Below, one piece after another: positions 22,473 to 30,187 of a stretch of 35,536 bases of DNA. The stretch is taken from positions 1 through 35,536 of the IMG/VR virus record IMGVR_UViG_3300009160_000086; one strand, 5' to 3'. Position 1 is the first letter of the stretch; every line of letters starts with the position of its first letter. The notes under the pieces were generated by a model. The model saw only the letters and a list, made by a program, of their open reading frames with translations. It ran no database searches and was not told the origin of the DNA. A program made the translations under genes and the position numbers. The stretch comes from a virus.

Positions 22473-24449
22473 ATGATTGACGCAATCGACCCGCTCTCGG
22501 CGTGCGTGTGGATGGTATGGCTTGCGGCGATGGCGATGTTTCCACTCGGTATCCTGTTACCCGGGTGCCCGTGTTGTAGCATCTGCCCGGAAGAAGTCGA
22601 GTTTGATAGGTGCATCAGACTGCGGAACCTTTCTCCGGTGACGCCACCAGACGCCTGGGATGGTGTCGCGCACGTCCATGGATTCTCTGTCGTGGTGCGT
22701 CGTTTGTCTGACATAAATGTTATACAAGCGTGCCGGGAACAGGACAGCAGTGGGTCGTGCATACGATACGGCTACAACATTCGCTTTAGAGAGCCTAACT
22801 TTGGCGCACTTGCCCAAGAAACCATAACGAACTTCGATGCCGTGGCCGCATTTTTGAGAGGTCAGCAGCCAATTACTGCGACGTTCTCTGGCTTTTTGGG
22901 TGTGGCAAGCTCGCAGTGGGAAATCACGGTTGCATCGCCAACTCCATTCTGCGGAAAGCCGCTTTGCTCGAATTCCAATAACTCCAACGCACAGTTAGCA
23001 GCCGGCACAGTTCCGTTTTCAGCCACCATTCAGTATCCAAAAGAAATTGAGACTTATCCAAATTCCTCCAGTGATGATGGTATAAGTCAATTCACAAACA
23101 CTTGCGTCTCGCAATCTCAGCAAGCCACGCAGACCATGAGGCTTACACGTTTCGGAGGAAACGCTGGCCCGGTTTTCGGCACAGATTGTACCTATGGGGA
23201 AGAACGACGCACGTGCGAAACGTACTTATCCGCGCTTTCGCGCTTGCGTAGGTATGGTAATTGGCTCGAGCCTCCGCCGGCAGGTGGTTATGGCGGCGTG
23301 AGGACTTATGCGAGCGCAATCTCGGCCCACTCGTTTTTCTGTGGGGATCTGCTTTGGGCGATTGAGAACGGCCCGTGCAAGAGCAGTCGCAAGTTGAATT
23401 ATAATGTAGAAGGCGAGGCTACTGTGACGCTTGGAGGAGACGATAACAAACCCTGGAGGTCGGGCTATTGTTTTCCAACAACGCTCGTCCAGCAACCGCC
23501 ATACAATAAAGGCAAGTGCGCTCCACTTGAGGTGGAGTTCGACGTTTCCGAAAAAAACCTTGAAGACTACGGTGGCGGCCTTACTGGGTGTTTTGTGCCG
23601 CGCGGGACATACATTGCCAGTGGAGGCTTCCAGAATTGCAACTTTCTGCTTTACTCGGCTCCTGTGACGCTGACCAACGATTGTGGCGTAAATACACTGG
23701 TGGCTGCGTTGGTAAGGGAGAAGTGGTGTGATCCATTTATTGGGGGAGAATACATGTGCTTCCCTTTTGGTGGCGGCGGGTGCAATGTGGGCAAATTTTT
23801 GCCAGCCAGACCGGCAGAAACCGTGTATTACGGATTGACACCGGATTACGGTTATCGGCCGCGCGCTTTGCAAGCGGTTGGATTAATAAAAAACTTCACG
23901 CCAAACCAAGAAGGCACATTTACAGCAACGCCAGCATCATCGACTGTTCCAGCCGCAGGTGGAGTAGTCACGGTTGAATATTGCTGCCCACCGTCGACGC
24001 AGACGTATGAGGTTCCTCGGACTGAAGACCGCTATCCTAGAACTGTGCTTATTGAAGGATTGAATTTAAGCGCCAGCCGTGGCGCTGGCAGAACAGCGTA
24101 TGCCACGCAACTCGGCCACGGGGAGTGTCGGTTTAACGTGAGATGGCTCGGCGTGGCGTTTGGAAGCGGAGACAACGCTGAGTATTGGTGGTTTAGCGGT
24201 TACAGTCCACGGTGTTTTTACGGCCAGGTCGAGACAATCGATGCCCCGCAGTGCAACTGGAGCGTTTCATTGCCAGACGGGGAGGAATGGTTGCAGGTCA
24301 CAAAAGTTGCGGATGGCAACGACGCCGGACTAATAAAAGTCGTAGTTGATGACTACCCCACGTTTGCAACAATCAGACGCGCCAAAATCGAAGTGCTTGA
24401 CGCAGGCGGCTGGAAAAGGACGTATTTTGTAAGGCAGGGGTTTTACTGA
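22473..24449 (+). CDS. Cys-rich tail-tip protein with split BACON-like domain
   Basis: A large, probably surface-exposed protein of 658 residues from ATG 22473 (a TTG at 22422 would overlap the previous gene). A hydrophobic N-terminal segment (CVWMVWLAAMAMFPLGILLPGC) ends in a lipobox-like LPGC and Cys residues; no basic residues precede it, so secretion is uncertain. The C-terminus has the BACON beta-sandwich pattern: FTATPASSTVPAAGGVVTV, then, after an apparent insertion of about 85 residues, NWSVSLPDGEEWLQVTKV and a final RRAKIEVLDAGG...FVRQGF. BACON domains bind carbohydrate or mucin. Dozens of Cys suggest disulfides or metal. The gene is clearly AT-richer (one line is 33% GC), a sign of recent transfer. 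It overlaps the next gene by one base. Confidence 0.7.
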   Translation: MIDAIDPLSACVWMVWLAAMAMFPLGILLPGCPCCSICPEEVEFDRCIRLRNLSPVTPPDAWDGVAHVHGFSVVVRRLSDINVIQACREQDSSGSCIRYGYNIRFREPNFGALAQETITNFDAVAAFLRGQQPITATFSGFLGVASSQWEITVASPTPFCGKPLCSNSNNSNAQLAAGTVPFSATIQYPKEIETYPNSSSDDGISQFTNTCVSQSQQATQTMRLTRFGGNAGPVFGTDCTYGEERRTCETYLSALSRLRRYGNWLEPPPAGGYGGVRTYASAISAHSFFCGDLLWAIENGPCKSSRKLNYNVEGEATVTLGGDDNKPWRSGYCFPTTLVQQPPYNKGKCAPLEVEFDVSEKNLEDYGGGLTGCFVPRGTYIASGGFQNCNFLLYSAPVTLTNDCGVNTLVAALVREKWCDPFIGGEYMCFPFGGGGCNVGKFLPARPAETVYYGLTPDYGYRPRALQAVGLIKNFTPNQEGTFTATPASSTVPAAGGVVTVEYCCPPSTQTYEVPRTEDRYPRTVLIEGLNLSASRGAGRTAYATQLGHGECRFNVRWLGVAFGSGDNAEYWWFSGYSPRCFYGQVETIDAPQCNWSVSLPDGEEWLQVTKVADGNDAGLIKVVVDDYPTFATIRRAKIEVLDAGGWKRTYFVRQGFY

Positions 24450-24934
24450 TGACAAACGAATCAATGTGCACGTTCAGTGCCGAGACGCTGCGGTGCAGCC
24501 GATGCGGCTACACGGCGAAGTCGCTCCCGACGTTTCGCGTGTGCAAGACAGTGCTAGAGATGGCCGAAACCTTGCTTGAGGAGAAAACGACGCAGCGGAT
24601 TAAAGTGCCGCCGGTTCCGCTCGGCGGAATGGTTTCGACCGCGCTCGCCGCTGTCGGTGTCACGAAGGAGCGGGTTTCAAAACTTATCGGTCAAGACTGC
24701 GGCTGCAAGGCACGAGCCGACGCCTTAAATTATGTTGGAGCCGGAATCTCAAAAGCAGTTCAAAACGCAGCCAACTTTGCGTTGAACCTTGCCATACCAT
24801 CTCCTTACTCGCAGCAAGAGGTAGCAGACGTGGCAAACATGATTGCCGCAAGCGAATGGGTGAATGAAGGCTTGAGAGATGCGGCGATGTCGAGCGTCTC
24901 TGTACCACAAAACGACAGCGGATCGCAGGGGTAG
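24449..24934 (+). CDS. small phage protein with zinc-ribbon-like Cys motifs
   Basis: This 161-residue protein starts at the ATG overlapping the previous stop. The N-terminus has CSRCGYTAKS (C-x2-C) with another Cys at residue 31, and the middle has LGGMVSTALAAVGVTKERVSKLIGQDCGCKARADALN, a CGCK signature I have often seen in small phage proteins of unknown role (V-x-K-x-x-G-CGCK-R-LN). The C-terminal 60 residues are helical and hydrophilic. It lies at the end of the tail operon and shares the AT-rich composition of its upstream neighbour. A metal-binding structural or regulatory part is likely, but its function is unknown. Confidence 0.65.
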   Translation: MTNESMCTFSAETLRCSRCGYTAKSLPTFRVCKTVLEMAETLLEEKTTQRIKVPPVPLGGMVSTALAAVGVTKERVSKLIGQDCGCKARADALNYVGAGISKAVQNAANFALNLAIPSPYSQQEVADVANMIAASEWVNEGLRDAAMSSVSVPQNDSGSQG

Positions 24935-24942
24935 TCGGCGTG

Positions 24943-25065
24943 ATGCGTGAGGAGGCCAAGGCACGCGGACTGCCGTTTGTTGACGCCGTGGGACGGATGC
25001 TTGTGAAACGGGCGATCCATAACGCCAGACGCAACGCCCCGACCCCCTCCGGCCCCGCCGCCTAA
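24943..25065 (+). CDS. 40-residue basic protein, small ORF
   Basis: A short frame (ATG 24943, or GTG 24940 one codon earlier) encodes MREEAKARGLPFVDAVGRML followed by VKRAIHNARR and a Pro/Ala tail. The REEAKARGLPF and LVKRAI..AR pattern is one I have seen in short phage proteins next to the CGCK-type gene above. It has seven Arg or Lys against three acidic residues, suggesting nucleic-acid or head binding. Supporting points are the location in a 140-base gap and the ordered helix pattern; there is no strong Shine-Dalgarno. Confidence 0.5.
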   Translation: MREEAKARGLPFVDAVGRMLVKRAIHNARRNAPTPSGPAA

Positions 25066-25074
25066 CCCGCCCTA

Positions 25075-26037
25075 ATGGGGCGCATGACCGCCCCCTTTCG
25101 CGCCGCCCTCGCTAACGCCCTCGACTCCCCGCCGTGGATCCTGCCCGCCGTCCGCGAGCTCCGCGGGATCGTCATCCCGGCAGGCGGCGAGCTCTACGGC
25201 CGACTCGCCTGGAACCTCGTCACCACGCTCCGCGGCCTCGGCTGCACGCTGCCCGTTGAGATTTGGCATCTGGCCGACGAGATGCCCGACGATATGGCCG
25301 CCGTGTTCACCGATGCCGGCTGCCGCCTGGTCGACGCCGACGCCACGCTTGCCCGACTCGGCATCCGCCCCCGCACCGTCGAGGCCGAGATCGGCCGCGG
25401 CCGCGGCTGGTGGCTCAAGGCGATCGCCGTCCGCCACACCGGCTTTGCCGAGGTGCTCCTCCTCGACGCCGACAACGTGCCAGCCCGCGACCCGACGTAC
25501 CTGTTCCACGACCGTGCCTACACGCGGCCAGGTGCGTTGTTCTGGCCTGACCTCCCGCCGGCCGGCAACCGCTCCGAGTGGGTGCCGGAGGCGGCGTGGC
25601 GAAACGTGGGGCTCGCGCCCGTCTACGGGGCTCGCCCGCTCGAGAGCGGGCAACTCATGGTCGACCGCCGACGCCACCTGCACGCACTTGACCTGTGTGT
25701 TTTGCTGAATGAATGGCGCGACCACGTCTACCAGTTCGTCTACGGCGACAAGGACACATGGCTCCTCGCCTGGCACCTCGCCGGCAGCGAGTACGGCATT
25801 CCGAAACGCAACCCGGCGTATCGGCACCCGGCGATCTGCCAGCACGACCCAGCGGGCGAGCTCGTGTTCCAGCACGCCTGCAACGGCAAGGACGATCTCG
25901 CCGCCGGGAAGGTGATCGCGGGAATCGTCTCGCGGCGGTTTGCACCGGATGCCGCGGCGAGTTTCGCCGAAAAGCGGCGCCGCGTGCGAGAGAAACAGGC
26001 TTTTGTGATTCCGCCGCCGTCGGGCATCGTGGACTGA
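25075..26037 (+). CDS. Mnn2-like (GT71) glycosyltransferase
   Basis: A 320-residue predicted glycosyltransferase of the alpha-mannosyltransferase family (Mannosyl_trans3) known from fungal Mnn1/Mnn2 and from some bacteria and viruses. Matching motifs run in order: GIVIPAGGELYGRLAWNLVTTLR (31-53), GCTLPVEIWHLADEMP (56-71), GWWLKAIAV (111-119), LLLDADNVPARDPTYLF (128-144) with the DxD-type DAD at 131-133, GALFWPDLP, LESGQLMVD and GDKDTWLLAW. No signal peptide or membrane anchor is visible, unlike the Golgi enzymes, so it should be cytoplasmic. ATG 25075 or ATG 25084 could start it. It returns to high GC after the AT-rich tip gene. Its stop overlaps the zincin gene. It could modify a virion or host-surface glycan. 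Confidence 0.86.
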   Translation: MGRMTAPFRAALANALDSPPWILPAVRELRGIVIPAGGELYGRLAWNLVTTLRGLGCTLPVEIWHLADEMPDDMAAVFTDAGCRLVDADATLARLGIRPRTVEAEIGRGRGWWLKAIAVRHTGFAEVLLLDADNVPARDPTYLFHDRAYTRPGALFWPDLPPAGNRSEWVPEAAWRNVGLAPVYGARPLESGQLMVDRRRHLHALDLCVLLNEWRDHVYQFVYGDKDTWLLAWHLAGSEYGIPKRNPAYRHPAICQHDPAGELVFQHACNGKDDLAAGKVIAGIVSRRFAPDAAASFAEKRRRVREKQAFVIPPPSGIVD

Positions 26038-26318
26038 TGCGACGACGACGCCGCACGATCTACATCGGCGACCAGCGATGGAAGATTCAGCGAGACAAGC
26101 GGCTCGCAGGAAAGTACGGCGAGTGCGACTACGGAGCCAAGACGATCCGCCTCTGCTCATCGCTCACAGGATTTGACAGCCTCGGCACGCTGATACACGA
26201 AGTCCTTCACGCCCGCCTTCCAGACCTTTCCGAAGAGGTTGTCGCGGACTTGGAGGAAACGCTCATCACGCTGATCGAGGCCGAGGGATTCCGGCACGCC
26301 GACGACCACGAGGATTGA
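26037..26318 (+). CDS. minimal HExxH zincin, SprT-like
   Basis: A 93-residue predicted metalloprotease. HEVLH at residues 54-58 is the zinc-binding motif, preceded by TLI and followed eight residues later by SEE (E66, E67), where SprT-type and related zincins place a third ligand or helper. The N-terminus, RRRRRTIYIGDQRWKIQRDKRLAGKYGECDYGAKTIRL, is a strand pattern often found in such compact phage zincins. The length is short compared with SprT (about 165), so it may be a stripped-down enzyme. The ATG overlaps the stop of the sugar gene (TGATG). Possible targets are repair or virion proteins. Confidence 0.78.
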   Translation: MRRRRRTIYIGDQRWKIQRDKRLAGKYGECDYGAKTIRLCSSLTGFDSLGTLIHEVLHARLPDLSEEVVADLEETLITLIEAEGFRHADDHED

Positions 26319-26320
26319 CC

Positions 26321-26572
26321 ATGGCGAAAAAGGAAGACGCTATCGCGGCAATCAAGGCAGCGATTCCGAAGCCGCAGTCGATGCGGTGGCACGATCGCGT
26401 AGATCCCGCACACCTCGAAACGCTCCGCCAGATCGAGGCGGCGTTTCTCGCCGGCGAGTTTGGCACCAAGAGAAAACCGGCGTATGTCGCCATCGCGGCC
26501 TACCTCAACACGGCGGGCATCGCCTCCATCGGACATCAAGGGGTACGCGAATGGCTCGAAAAGCGGCAGTAG
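26321..26572 (+). CDS. small helix-turn-helix-like protein
   Basis: This 83-residue protein has LETLRQIEAAFLAGEFGTKRKPAYVAIAAYLNTAGIASIGHQGVREWLEKR, a two- to three-helix stretch in the form of DNA-binding domains (first helix, turn at GEFG, then VAIAAYLN... and a recognition-like helix HQGVREWL). It is followed, with a 22-base overlap, by a metallophosphoesterase gene, a pairing that occurs in phage genomes. A small terminase role is conceivable since none is found elsewhere, but position and length do not prove it. GAGGAT lies a few bases before the ATG. Confidence 0.6.
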   Translation: MAKKEDAIAAIKAAIPKPQSMRWHDRVDPAHLETLRQIEAAFLAGEFGTKRKPAYVAIAAYLNTAGIASIGHQGVREWLEKRQ

Positions 26573-27627
26573 CCGAGATAGCCGAAAGCGTCGAGCACGC
26601 CAACCGCCTCGCGGCAGACGCCGAGATCGCCCGCCTACGCTCCGAGCTTGCTTCGTACAAAGGCCGCTACAAGGCGGCCCTCACGGCGATCGACCGCGAG
26701 CGCGAGCGCGCCGACGCCCTGGTCGCCGTGAAAGGCATCAAGGCTACGCCGCTGCCTGTCGCCAAGGCGGCTGCCGGGAAATTGCATCCGGCGACGATGG
26801 TCTTGTTGATCTCGGACGTACACGCCGAAGAGACGGTCCGCCCCGAGACCGTGAACGGGCTCAACGAATACACCCTCGACGTATGCGAGAAGCGTCTCGC
26901 CGAGCTCCAAGAGCGATTTCTCGGGATGCTTGACCACGAGAGGCGGCTTGCCCGAATCGACCGCGTGGTCGTCTGGCTGGGTGGCGACCTCATTAGCGGC
27001 ATGATTCACCCCGAGCTCGCAGAGGAAAACGCCTTGCATCCGCTGGCGGCTATCCGGTGGGTCGGCGAGCGGCTCCGCGGGTTTCTCAACACCGTGGCGG
27101 ACAACGCCCGCGAGGTGATTGTCGCCACCTCATGCGGCAATCACGGGCGGACGACCGAGAAACTTCGCACGAATGAGGCCGACACCTCCTACGAGCAACA
27201 CCTCTACCTGACAATGCGGGCCGCCGAGTCGCGGCGGAATGTCCGCTGGCAGATTGGGGAGGGGCACCTCAACTACCTTGACCTCGACGGGTTTGTGATC
27301 CGGTTTTGCCACGGGCACGCGATCAAGTTTTCGGGTGGCATCGGCGGTATCCATGTGCCACTCAAAAAGGCTATCGCCGCGTGGGACACGCACCGGCCGG
27401 CGGATTTGACGTGCATCGGTCACTGGCACCAGTTCTCCGCCGGCCGTAACTACGTCAGCAACGGCAGCGTAATCGGCTACTCGGCGTATGCCGTGCGGAT
27501 CAAGGCCGAAGGCGGCGAGCAGCCAGCCCAAGCCGCGATCGTCATCGACCATAAACGTCGCGAGATGACCAAGGCATATCGAATTTTCTGCGACCGCGAC
27601 CTCCGCGAGCGTCGCCATGCTCAGTGA
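26551..27627 (+). CDS. calcineurin-like metallophosphoesterase
   Basis: A 358-residue phosphoesterase with all core two-metal motifs: SDVHAEE (88-94, D89 and H91), GGDLISG (144-150), CGNHGR (195-200), CHGH (253-256) and GHWHQF (290-295). The first 75 residues are a coiled coil (LAADAEIARLRSELASYKGRYKAALTAIDRERERADAL), probably for self-association or partner binding. The family hydrolyses phosphomonoesters, diesters or nucleic acids; substrates cannot be told from sequence. The ATG lies inside the preceding HTH gene, so the two are likely co-expressed. Phage members are often linked to DNA processing. Confidence 0.88.
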   Translation: MARKAAVAEIAESVEHANRLAADAEIARLRSELASYKGRYKAALTAIDRERERADALVAVKGIKATPLPVAKAAAGKLHPATMVLLISDVHAEETVRPETVNGLNEYTLDVCEKRLAELQERFLGMLDHERRLARIDRVVVWLGGDLISGMIHPELAEENALHPLAAIRWVGERLRGFLNTVADNAREVIVATSCGNHGRTTEKLRTNEADTSYEQHLYLTMRAAESRRNVRWQIGEGHLNYLDLDGFVIRFCHGHAIKFSGGIGGIHVPLKKAIAAWDTHRPADLTCIGHWHQFSAGRNYVSNGSVIGYSAYAVRIKAEGGEQPAQAAIVIDHKRREMTKAYRIFCDRDLRERRHAQ

Positions 27628-28270
27628 TGACTACCTCCGCGAGGCTGAATACCGAGCCCGACGTTTCTCTGGCGCTTATTTCGGCACATCCGGCTCTCTT
27701 GCCGCTGACGTTATTCGATTGTTGAACCTCATCCGCCACCAGAAACAGGAGCTCGCACGCATGACGACAACGCTCGAACAGGCCAACCAAGAACTGCGGG
27801 CCGCCGTGGAGGCCCGCCTCGCCCAAGGGTGCGCCGCGGATGCCGCGTGTTGCGAAGGCCCCGAGCCCGAGGAGACGCTCGAGCCCGATGCCCCGATTCC
27901 TGTCGACTGGATCCTCCGCGGCGAGCGTGAGCTCCACGACGAGGAGCCGCGGCTTACTGGCGACGGCATCCTCGCCGCCCAGGCCGACGACGACGCCAGC
28001 CCGGCCGAGGGCTTGCTCCACGAAACCATCGCGGCCGTCCGCGACCGCCGGCCAAAGTACGGCGGACCCAAGGCACATTTCGGCCGCACGGTCGGCATGA
28101 TCAACGCGGCCTTCGCCGACGTTCTCAAGCGCCCGCTCACCCCGAGCGACTGGGCCTTGATCATGACGCTCGACAAGGTTTCGCGGTTCTTGGGGCCAAC
28201 AAAAACACACGACCAGATCGTCGACCTCGCCGGTTACGCCGCCTGCCTCGCCGAATGCGAGCAGGCATAG
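27617..28270 (+). CDS. DUF6378-like protein with N-terminal coiled coil
   Basis: A 217-residue protein with two halves. Residues about 25-65 (DVIRLLNLIRHQKQELARMTTTLEQANQELRAAVEAR) form a coiled coil, then a Cys/Glu-rich link. From about 130, LLHETIAAVRDRRPKYGGPKAHFGRTVGMINAAFADVL... and MTLDKVSRFLG..HDQIVDLAGYAACLAE match DUF6378, a helical domain (R-x-x-x-YG-x-P, K-x-x-R, D-x-x-D-x-AGY) common in phages. The domain recalls all-alpha NTP pyrophosphatase helices but activity is unproven. The gene starts ten bases before the phosphoesterase stop, so it belongs to the same transcript. The acid- and Cys-rich link (ADAACCEGPEPEE) is unusual. Confidence 0.75.
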   Translation: MLSDDYLREAEYRARRFSGAYFGTSGSLAADVIRLLNLIRHQKQELARMTTTLEQANQELRAAVEARLAQGCAADAACCEGPEPEETLEPDAPIPVDWILRGERELHDEEPRLTGDGILAAQADDDASPAEGLLHETIAAVRDRRPKYGGPKAHFGRTVGMINAAFADVLKRPLTPSDWALIMTLDKVSRFLGPTKTHDQIVDLAGYAACLAECEQA

Positions 28271-28310
28271 CCCCTGCGCCTGCCGGCTCACGGCCTCTAC
28301 CCTCAACGGT

Positions 28311-28544
28311 GTGATCGCGTACGCGCATTACCGCCGGGGCGGTGCCGATGGCCGCGAGCCGATCGCCGGCCCCGATGAGATTGTGTCGATCGCGAAAAAC
28401 TACACAGCCTCGCAGCAATTCTGGGGAAAGGTGACGAGCAAGCGGCCGCAACCAACTAACACCGCCGACATCGAGCTCGTCGCCTTCCAACTGGGTTGCA
28501 CCGTAGAGGCCGCCCGCCGTGCCATCAAATTCGGGTTGATCTAA
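28311..28544 (+). CDS. small protein of unknown function, 77 aa
   Basis: The gene starts at GTG 28311 and ends two codons' length before the next ATG without a gap. The product has YAHYRRGGADGREPIAGPDEIVSIAKNYTASQQFW, then DIELVAFQLGCTVEAARRAIKFGLI, whose second half reads like a small helix-turn-helix (LVAFQLGCTVEAARRAIKFG). I cannot name a family. A 40-base gap precedes it. It could regulate the virion-like paralogues downstream, but that is only a guess from position. Confidence 0.5.
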   Translation: MIAYAHYRRGGADGREPIAGPDEIVSIAKNYTASQQFWGKVTSKRPQPTNTADIELVAFQLGCTVEAARRAIKFGLI

Positions 28545-29078
28545 ATGGCCGACACCGTCACCGACGCACTCACCGGCTCGCTGCGGACCACGCTCGCGTG
28601 GAACCGCACCGACACGCAAGAGGTCGGGACGGTGGTCAACCGCCGCACAGCGAGCGGCTCCTACACGATCACCGACGGCGACGGCCCCGGCGAGGCGGAC
28701 CTCGTGTTTGCCGACCAACGGACGATCCCAGCCAACTCGGTCGAGACGTTTGACCTATTGAACCTGTCTCAACAGGCGCTCGGCGTTACGGTGCCGTTTG
28801 TGTTTCGCCAGTTGCGGGTGATCCGCGTCGTCAACGAGTCAACAACGCCCGGCCGCCGGCTCCTAGTCGGCGTTGATCCCGGCCGCCCGACCGCCGTCTA
28901 CGCCGCCGAGGTCGGGCCGGGCTCCGAATGGTGTGCGGTCAATCAGACCGACGCTTGGGTCGTGACGGCCGCCAACTCGATCGTCCGCATCAGCAACCCG
29001 AATGCGGCAGCGGTCACCTATTCGCTGTTCTTAATCGGCACCTCTACGGCAGCGCCGGGGAGCGGCAGTGGCAGCTAG
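28545..29078 (+). CDS. beta-rich structural-type protein, paralogue A
   Basis: This 177-residue protein has an N-terminal strand pair (SLRTTLAWNRTDTQEVGTV, YTITDGDGPGEADLVF) followed by SVETFDLLNL, LRVIRVVNESTTPGRRLLVGVD and a closing IVRISNPNAAAVTYSLFLIG. The architecture is shared with the next gene: a TDG strand, DL-x-NL, a V(I/L)VN strand, then GP(G/E)..., and a final I-G strand. Such small sandwich proteins are often virion or fibre components. The start is directly after the stop of the preceding gene. It has no signal or enzymatic motif. The location among lysis and envelope genes rather than tail genes is notable. Confidence 0.62.
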   Translation: MADTVTDALTGSLRTTLAWNRTDTQEVGTVVNRRTASGSYTITDGDGPGEADLVFADQRTIPANSVETFDLLNLSQQALGVTVPFVFRQLRVIRVVNESTTPGRRLLVGVDPGRPTAVYAAEVGPGSEWCAVNQTDAWVVTAANSIVRISNPNAAAVTYSLFLIGTSTAAPGSGSGS

Positions 29079-29565
29079 TTTCTCACTCGCCGGAACGCTG
29101 CGCGTTGTGCCCACCTGGGTCGACGAGCTCTCGACGACCGCCCTCACCGATTCGGTGACGGCCTTGATTCCGTTCACGCTCACAGACGGCACGGGCAGCG
29201 GCAACGCAAACGGCTACTACAAGGACGTGATCACGATCGCGGCCGGCGCCACGGCCAACGTCGACCTCCGAGCCCTGCCGCTCGTGTTCATGGGCGGGTC
29301 GGGCACGCTCTCGCTCGCGAGCGTCAAGCTGCTCCTCATCGTCAACCGCTCGGCGACTGCCAGCCTCTCGGCCGGCGTCAGCGTCACCAACCGCTGGACG
29401 CCCCTGTCGGCGTCGTCGATCGCCATCGGCCCCGAGGGCGTGCTCTACACGACGCACCTCGGCACGGGCCTCGCGACAACCACCACCAACAAGGTGCTCG
29501 CCATCACGAACAACGGGGCCGCCGCGGCCGATCTCGAAATCTACATCGTCGGAGTCCAGGCATGA
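29068..29565 (+). CDS. beta-rich structural-type protein, paralogue B
   Basis: A 165-residue companion of the previous gene. It keeps FTLTDGTGSGNANGYYKDVITI, VDLRALPLVF, KLLLIVNRSATASLSAGV, SIAIGPEGVLYTTHLG and the ending VLAITNNGAAAADLEIYIVG. The last two match paralogue A's VRISNPNAAAVTYSLFLIG. The GTG start lies inside the upstream gene, so the pair is translated together, and its stop overlaps the next ATG. Divergence between copies is large, meaning an old duplication. Role unknown; virion decoration or a fibre tip is likely from the fold pattern. Confidence 0.62.
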   Translation: MAASFSLAGTLRVVPTWVDELSTTALTDSVTALIPFTLTDGTGSGNANGYYKDVITIAAGATANVDLRALPLVFMGGSGTLSLASVKLLLIVNRSATASLSAGVSVTNRWTPLSASSIAIGPEGVLYTTHLGTGLATTTTNKVLAITNNGAAAADLEIYIVGVQA

Positions 29566-29936
29566 TTTCATCAGCACCCATCGCCGCTACGACCGACCTC
29601 TTTTCACTCGCCGACAAGGTGCGAGCGTTCGTGGCTGCCGCCAAGAGCGCGGCCGCTGGTGGCGTCACGGTCTCGGAGTTTGCCGAGCTCACCGTGTCGC
29701 TCCTCAAGATCGCCATGGCCGCAGCCGACGCGATCCCGGTCGACGGGGCCGACCGCAAGGTCTTCGTTTTGAACGCCGTCGCGCTGCTCTTTGACAACGT
29801 CGCCGACAAGTGCATTCCGTTTGCGGCGTGGCCCGTCTGGCTGATCGTCCGACCAGCCGCACGCCAACTGCTCCTCCTCGTCGCCTCGGGTGCGATTGAG
29901 TCCCTGTTGCCGCTGGTCAGAAAGGCCGCCGCATGA
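29562..29936 (+). CDS. small helical protein, candidate holin-associated
   Basis: A 124-residue protein opening a run of four overlapping small genes before the papain-like enzyme. It has a helical N-terminal half (LADKVRAFVAAAKSAAAGGVTVSEFAELTVSLLKIAMAAADAI), then KVFVLNAVALLFDNVADKCIPFAAWPVWLIVRPAARQLLLLVASGAIESLLPLVRKAA. The second half has moderate hydrophobic stretches that could enter a membrane. Helix pattern and context fit phage holin-like or host-envelope proteins, yet no classical holin motif is present. The ATG overlaps the previous stop (ATGA) and its own stop overlaps the next ATG. Confidence 0.5.
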   Translation: MISSAPIAATTDLFSLADKVRAFVAAAKSAAAGGVTVSEFAELTVSLLKIAMAAADAIPVDGADRKVFVLNAVALLFDNVADKCIPFAAWPVWLIVRPAARQLLLLVASGAIESLLPLVRKAAA

Positions 29937-30187
29937 TTTATGTCGCTTTGCTGGGGGCTGCCGCCGCCCTGCTCTTTGGTCCGTCCGCGTGGAAGGCCCG
30001 GCCCGTGATCCTAGGGCCGTCGGAGGCGGCGACGAAGCCGCCGCACCTCGCCCCGACCTACCAATCGGCTATCGCCGACCTGGCCCACGTCCGCCTCCGC
30101 CTGGTGCAGACGAAGGCGCTCGACGAGACGGCCAAGAAGGCGATCGACACGCTCACTCTGGCCCTCGTGGCCGGGAGCGACGCATGA
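29933..30187 (+). CDS. small N-terminally anchored protein, spanin/holin candidate
   Basis: The 84-residue product begins with a hydrophobic segment, MIYVALLGAAAALLFGPSAW, that can act as a membrane anchor or signal, and continues as an amphipathic, coiled-coil-like helix (SAIADLAHVRLRLVQTKALDETAKKAIDTLTLALV). A single N-terminal anchor plus periplasmic helix is the plan of inner-membrane spanins, though holins also have short anchors. There is no lipobox. Start and stop both overlap neighbours by four bases, so it is strictly coupled. Function rests on topology and context only. Confidence 0.5.
   Translation: MIYVALLGAAAALLFGPSAWKARPVILGPSEAATKPPHLAPTYQSAIADLAHVRLRLVQTKALDETAKKAIDTLTLALVAGSDA

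Noticed and set aside
24943-25065. Reading 24935-25074 as empty intergenic DNA
   Set aside because: The 40-residue frame has an ordered, phage-like pattern, so it was kept as a low-confidence gene instead.
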